Assembly (NCBI GenBank): GCA_034431935.1
Contig: DAOUCU010000014.1
Location: 1-15,323, forward strand
Origin: JBFMDU01 sp034431935
Lineage (GTDB): Bacteria > Chloroflexota > Dehalococcoidia > GIF9 > JBFMDU01
Length of the DNA: 15,323 nucleotides
Direction: 5' to 3'
Positions within the stretch are counted from its first letter, which is position 1; each line of letters starts with the position of its first letter. The notes under the pieces were generated by a model that saw only the letters and a program-made list of their open reading frames with translations, had not been told where the DNA came from and made no database searches. Below, in pieces: positions 13,736 through 15,323 of this stretch. The position numbers and the translations under genes are program-made.

Positions 13736-14716
13736 CTACTTCCCGCCCTTTCGGTACATTTCCATCATGCGGCTTGCCGCCTGAATCACCCGGTCACGCA
13801 GAGACCCCGGTTCCAGTACTTCCACGTTTTCACCCCATCCCAGGACGAAGTTGACCAGCTCGGCGGTCACCGGCACTGTCAGCGTAACAATGGTGGTATC
13901 GTCCGGCCCGGCCGCGACCGTCTGGGACTTGTGCCACCTCGTCTCTCTGGCCACTCTCGCCAGCGCCCCTGAGAACTTCAACCTGACCGTCTGCTTCTGT
14001 CCGTAAGCAGTTATCCCCCACAGAGAGCTGAGGTATTCATCAGGGTCAAACTCGGGGTGGATACGGTACCTTTCACCTTCCAACACTTTAATATCCTCGA
14101 TACGCTCGACCTTGTAAATGCGTATCCCCCGGTTCTTGCGGCAGTAGCCGATGACATAGTTGGCATGCTCCAGCGCCGCCGGCTGGACAAAGTAAGGCTC
14201 AATCACCCGGTCTTCCGCCCTGGCCGCTTCCAAACTGCGATAGCGTATTCTCACCGGATGCCGCTTGAGCCAGGCATCGGTCAGCCGGTCCATCACGTGA
14301 ATAAAGTGGTCATCCCGCTTCTGGCGGCTCATCCAGTCCAGCGTCTGCCGGATGTAGTCCTTAAGCACCGGGTCTTCGATGGCAATGCAAAGACGGGAAA
14401 AGGCACTCTGGACGTTCGGATTGAACGAGTTACTGTAACTGAGGAGCAGTCTCACTGCCAGGAAAAGCGCCATTACCTCGGGCCGAGTGAAGTGAATCGG
14501 GGGCAGAAAGTGCCCTTCCACCACGCGGTACCGGTCGCCTTCCTGGTATATGGGCACCGGCACCTGCTCGAGCACTTCGAGGTCACGGCGTATGGTCCTC
14601 TCGCTGACGCCGCATTCTTCAGCCATCTCTTCGATGGTCACCCCTCCGGGGTTCTTACAGAGAAGGTTCTGAAGGGCTACCAGCCGGAGCACCCGGTCCT
14701 GCTCGCGCTTGTCCAT
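13736..14716 (-). CDS. WYL-domain transcriptional regulator (DeoR/YafY-like)
   Basis: A 326-aa regulator. An N-terminal winged helix-turn-helix (about 8-65; VTIEEMAEECGVSERTIRRDLEVLE) is followed by a WYL sensor domain (about 145-225; PYFVQPAALEHANYVIGYCRKN and IRIYKVERI) and a C-terminal WCX-type dimerisation/ligand domain (about 245-320). In the WYL motif the usual Trp is Asn, but Tyr and the later basic residues are kept. WYL proteins often bind nucleic acid or nucleotides and control stress, DNA repair or defence genes. The frame is open to a GTG at 14746, but that codon lies only about 6 nt from the predicted transcription start. ATG 14716 with GGAGG 5 nt upstream is preferred. Followed after 5 nt by the exonuclease. 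Confidence 0.88.
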   Translation of the reverse strand: MDKREQDRVLRLVALQNLLCKNPGGVTIEEMAEECGVSERTIRRDLEVLEQVPVPIYQEGDRYRVVEGHFLPPIHFTRPEVMALFLAVRLLLSYSNSFNPNVQSAFSRLCIAIEDPVLKDYIRQTLDWMSRQKRDDHFIHVMDRLTDAWLKRHPVRIRYRSLEAARAEDRVIEPYFVQPAALEHANYVIGYCRKNRGIRIYKVERIEDIKVLEGERYRIHPEFDPDEYLSSLWGITAYGQKQTVRLKFSGALARVARETRWHKSQTVAAGPDDTTIVTLTVPVTAELVNFVLGWGENVEVLEPGSLRDRVIQAASRMMEMYRKGGK

Positions 14717-14721
14717 CATAA

Positions 14722-14726
14722 CCTCC
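14722..14726 (-). promoter_or_regulatory. Ribosome binding site deciding the start of the WYL regulator
   Basis: GGAGG on the minus strand lies 5 nt before ATG 14716 and only 2 nt before ATG 14719. This favours 14716 and argues against the GTG at 14746, which has no such site. Confidence 0.65.
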
Positions 14727-14758
14727 GGCGCGCTGATACCGTCCACATTTTTAGAACC

Positions 14759-14767
14759 ATTATAGCA
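14759..14767 (-). promoter_or_regulatory. Extended -10 promoter of the WYL regulator
   Basis: The minus strand reads TGCTATAAT, a perfect -10 hexamer with the extended TGn element. No good -35 box is found at 16-18 nt, which is acceptable for extended -10 promoters. Transcription would start near 14752. Confidence 0.65.
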
Positions 14768-14780
14768 CCCGCCCGACCCA

Positions 14781-14800
14781 TGATTTATGATTTATGATAA
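14781..14800 (+). repeat. Tandem 7-nt repeat in the divergent promoter region
   Basis: TGATTTATGATTTATGATAA contains two full TGATTTA units and a partial third. It is AT-rich in a GC-rich region and lies just upstream of the extended -10 of the WYL gene and 60-80 nt upstream of the plus-strand gene at 14860. It is a candidate operator or a promoter element of the plus-strand gene. Confidence 0.5.
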
Positions 14801-14859
14801 GATATCGTGCTGTTCCCGGCCGTCTGAAGCATGGCCAACTGACACAGGCAAGGTCTCTC

Positions 14860-15323
14860 ATGAGCAAGCTGGTTGATAAACTTAAGAGCCTTAACCGCGA
14901 TGCCGCGCCCATCGGGTTCCGCCCCGCCGGACCATCCGGCCGGCGGCCGCCTCTACTCGTCATCGGACGGGTATCAATGCCGACTGATTCTTCCAGCTCC
15001 TTCGCCGGGGCCCTCAACGGACTGGATGCCGCCTTCGTCCCCGGGAAAGAAAGCACCACAGAGGCAGTAAAACGGCTCGGCAGTGCGGCGCCGGGACTGC
15101 CGCTCGGCTTTACCGCCGGGGAGCTTGACCCGGCCAGCTTTGCCGGGTTGGCTGAAGCCGGGGCCGACTTTATCGTCTTCGGCCTCAACACCGCGGCGGC
15201 GGTACTGCAAACAGAAAAACTTGGGCGGTTCCTCGAACTTGCCGGAGAGGCCGAACCGTCCCGGGTGATGACCGCAGGCGAGCTGGCGACGGTAATTGAC
15301 GGCGTCATAATCAGCGGCGCCGG
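14860..15323 (+). CDS. Hypothetical protein, possible TIM-barrel-like, truncated by window end
   Basis: An open frame of 154 codons that runs off the window end. It begins MSKLVDKLKSLNRDAAPIGF and shows alternating hydrophobic strands and helices: PLLVIG (31-36), DAAFV (56-60), LPLGF (80-84), GADFIVFGLN (101-110), IDGVIISGA (146-154). This spacing recalls an alpha/beta barrel. I do not recognise a named family, though proteins with this style of N-terminus seem to recur in Dehalococcoidia as conserved hypotheticals. AAGG lies about 6 nt upstream of the ATG. It is divergent from the WYL regulator and could be controlled by it. The codon use (high GC at third positions) supports it as the coding strand over the antisense frame. 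Confidence 0.7.
   Translation, partial: MSKLVDKLKSLNRDAAPIGFRPAGPSGRRPPLLVIGRVSMPTDSSSSFAGALNGLDAAFVPGKESTTEAVKRLGSAAPGLPLGFTAGELDPASFAGLAEAGADFIVFGLNTAAAVLQTEKLGRFLELAGEAEPSRVMTAGELATVIDGVIISGA

Noticed and set aside
14760..15308. 182-aa minus-strand frame opposite the partial gene at 14860
   Set aside because: Ser/Pro/Arg-rich composition typical of an antisense frame; the plus-strand frame has a start, ribosome site and protein-like strand pattern.

Overview
The window is about 60% GC and densely coded. GTG and TTG starts are common and many genes overlap by 4 nt. Its core is a type IV pilus assembly operon without the outer-membrane components PilP and PilQ, next to tandem PAC2-family proteins and a CARDB surface protein. 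This fits a monoderm bacterium, and the protein style most resembles Dehalococcoidia-like Chloroflexota. That taxonomic call is an inference from family content, not from a marker gene.

Layout. (1) 1-2581, plus strand: a promoter, a lipoprotein, and a large secreted or membrane-anchored protein with Ig-like and CARDB domains and a Pro/Thr repeat linker. (2) 2632-5124, minus strand: a 201-aa helical protein of unknown function, then two PAC2-family proteins whose genes overlap by 8 nt. (3) 5125-5363: a gene-free spacer with inverted and direct repeats. (4) 5364-12386, minus strand, read right to left: single-domain response regulator, PilB ATPase, PilC platform protein, three minor pilin-like proteins (PilV-, PilW- and PilX-like), a possible 33-aa ORF, PilO, and a PilM-PilN fusion. 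Most junctions are 4-nt ATGA or GTGA overlaps, so this reads as one transcription unit. (5) 12547-12915: a major-type prepilin with its own likely promoter, 160 nt upstream of the response regulator. (6) 13215-14716, minus strand: a WYL-domain regulator followed by a DEDDy RNase H-like exonuclease. (7) From 14860, plus strand: a conserved-looking hypothetical gene cut by the window end and divergent from the WYL gene.

How the genes work together: PilB powers assembly on PilC. The fused PilM-PilN and PilO form the inner-membrane alignment complex that links the motor to the fibre. The prepilin and minor pilins form and prime the filament. The receiver protein is a candidate input. No prepilin peptidase (PilD), retraction ATPase (PilT) or secretin lies in this window. 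No RNA genes, CRISPR arrays, insertion sequences or transposases were seen. The most notable points are the PilM-PilN fusion, the unlisted 33-aa ORF between PilX-like and PilO, the Asp at position +5 of the PilV-like pilin, the CARDB-TM-CARDB layout, the coupled PAC2 pair, and decayed REP-like repeats in two intergenic regions.
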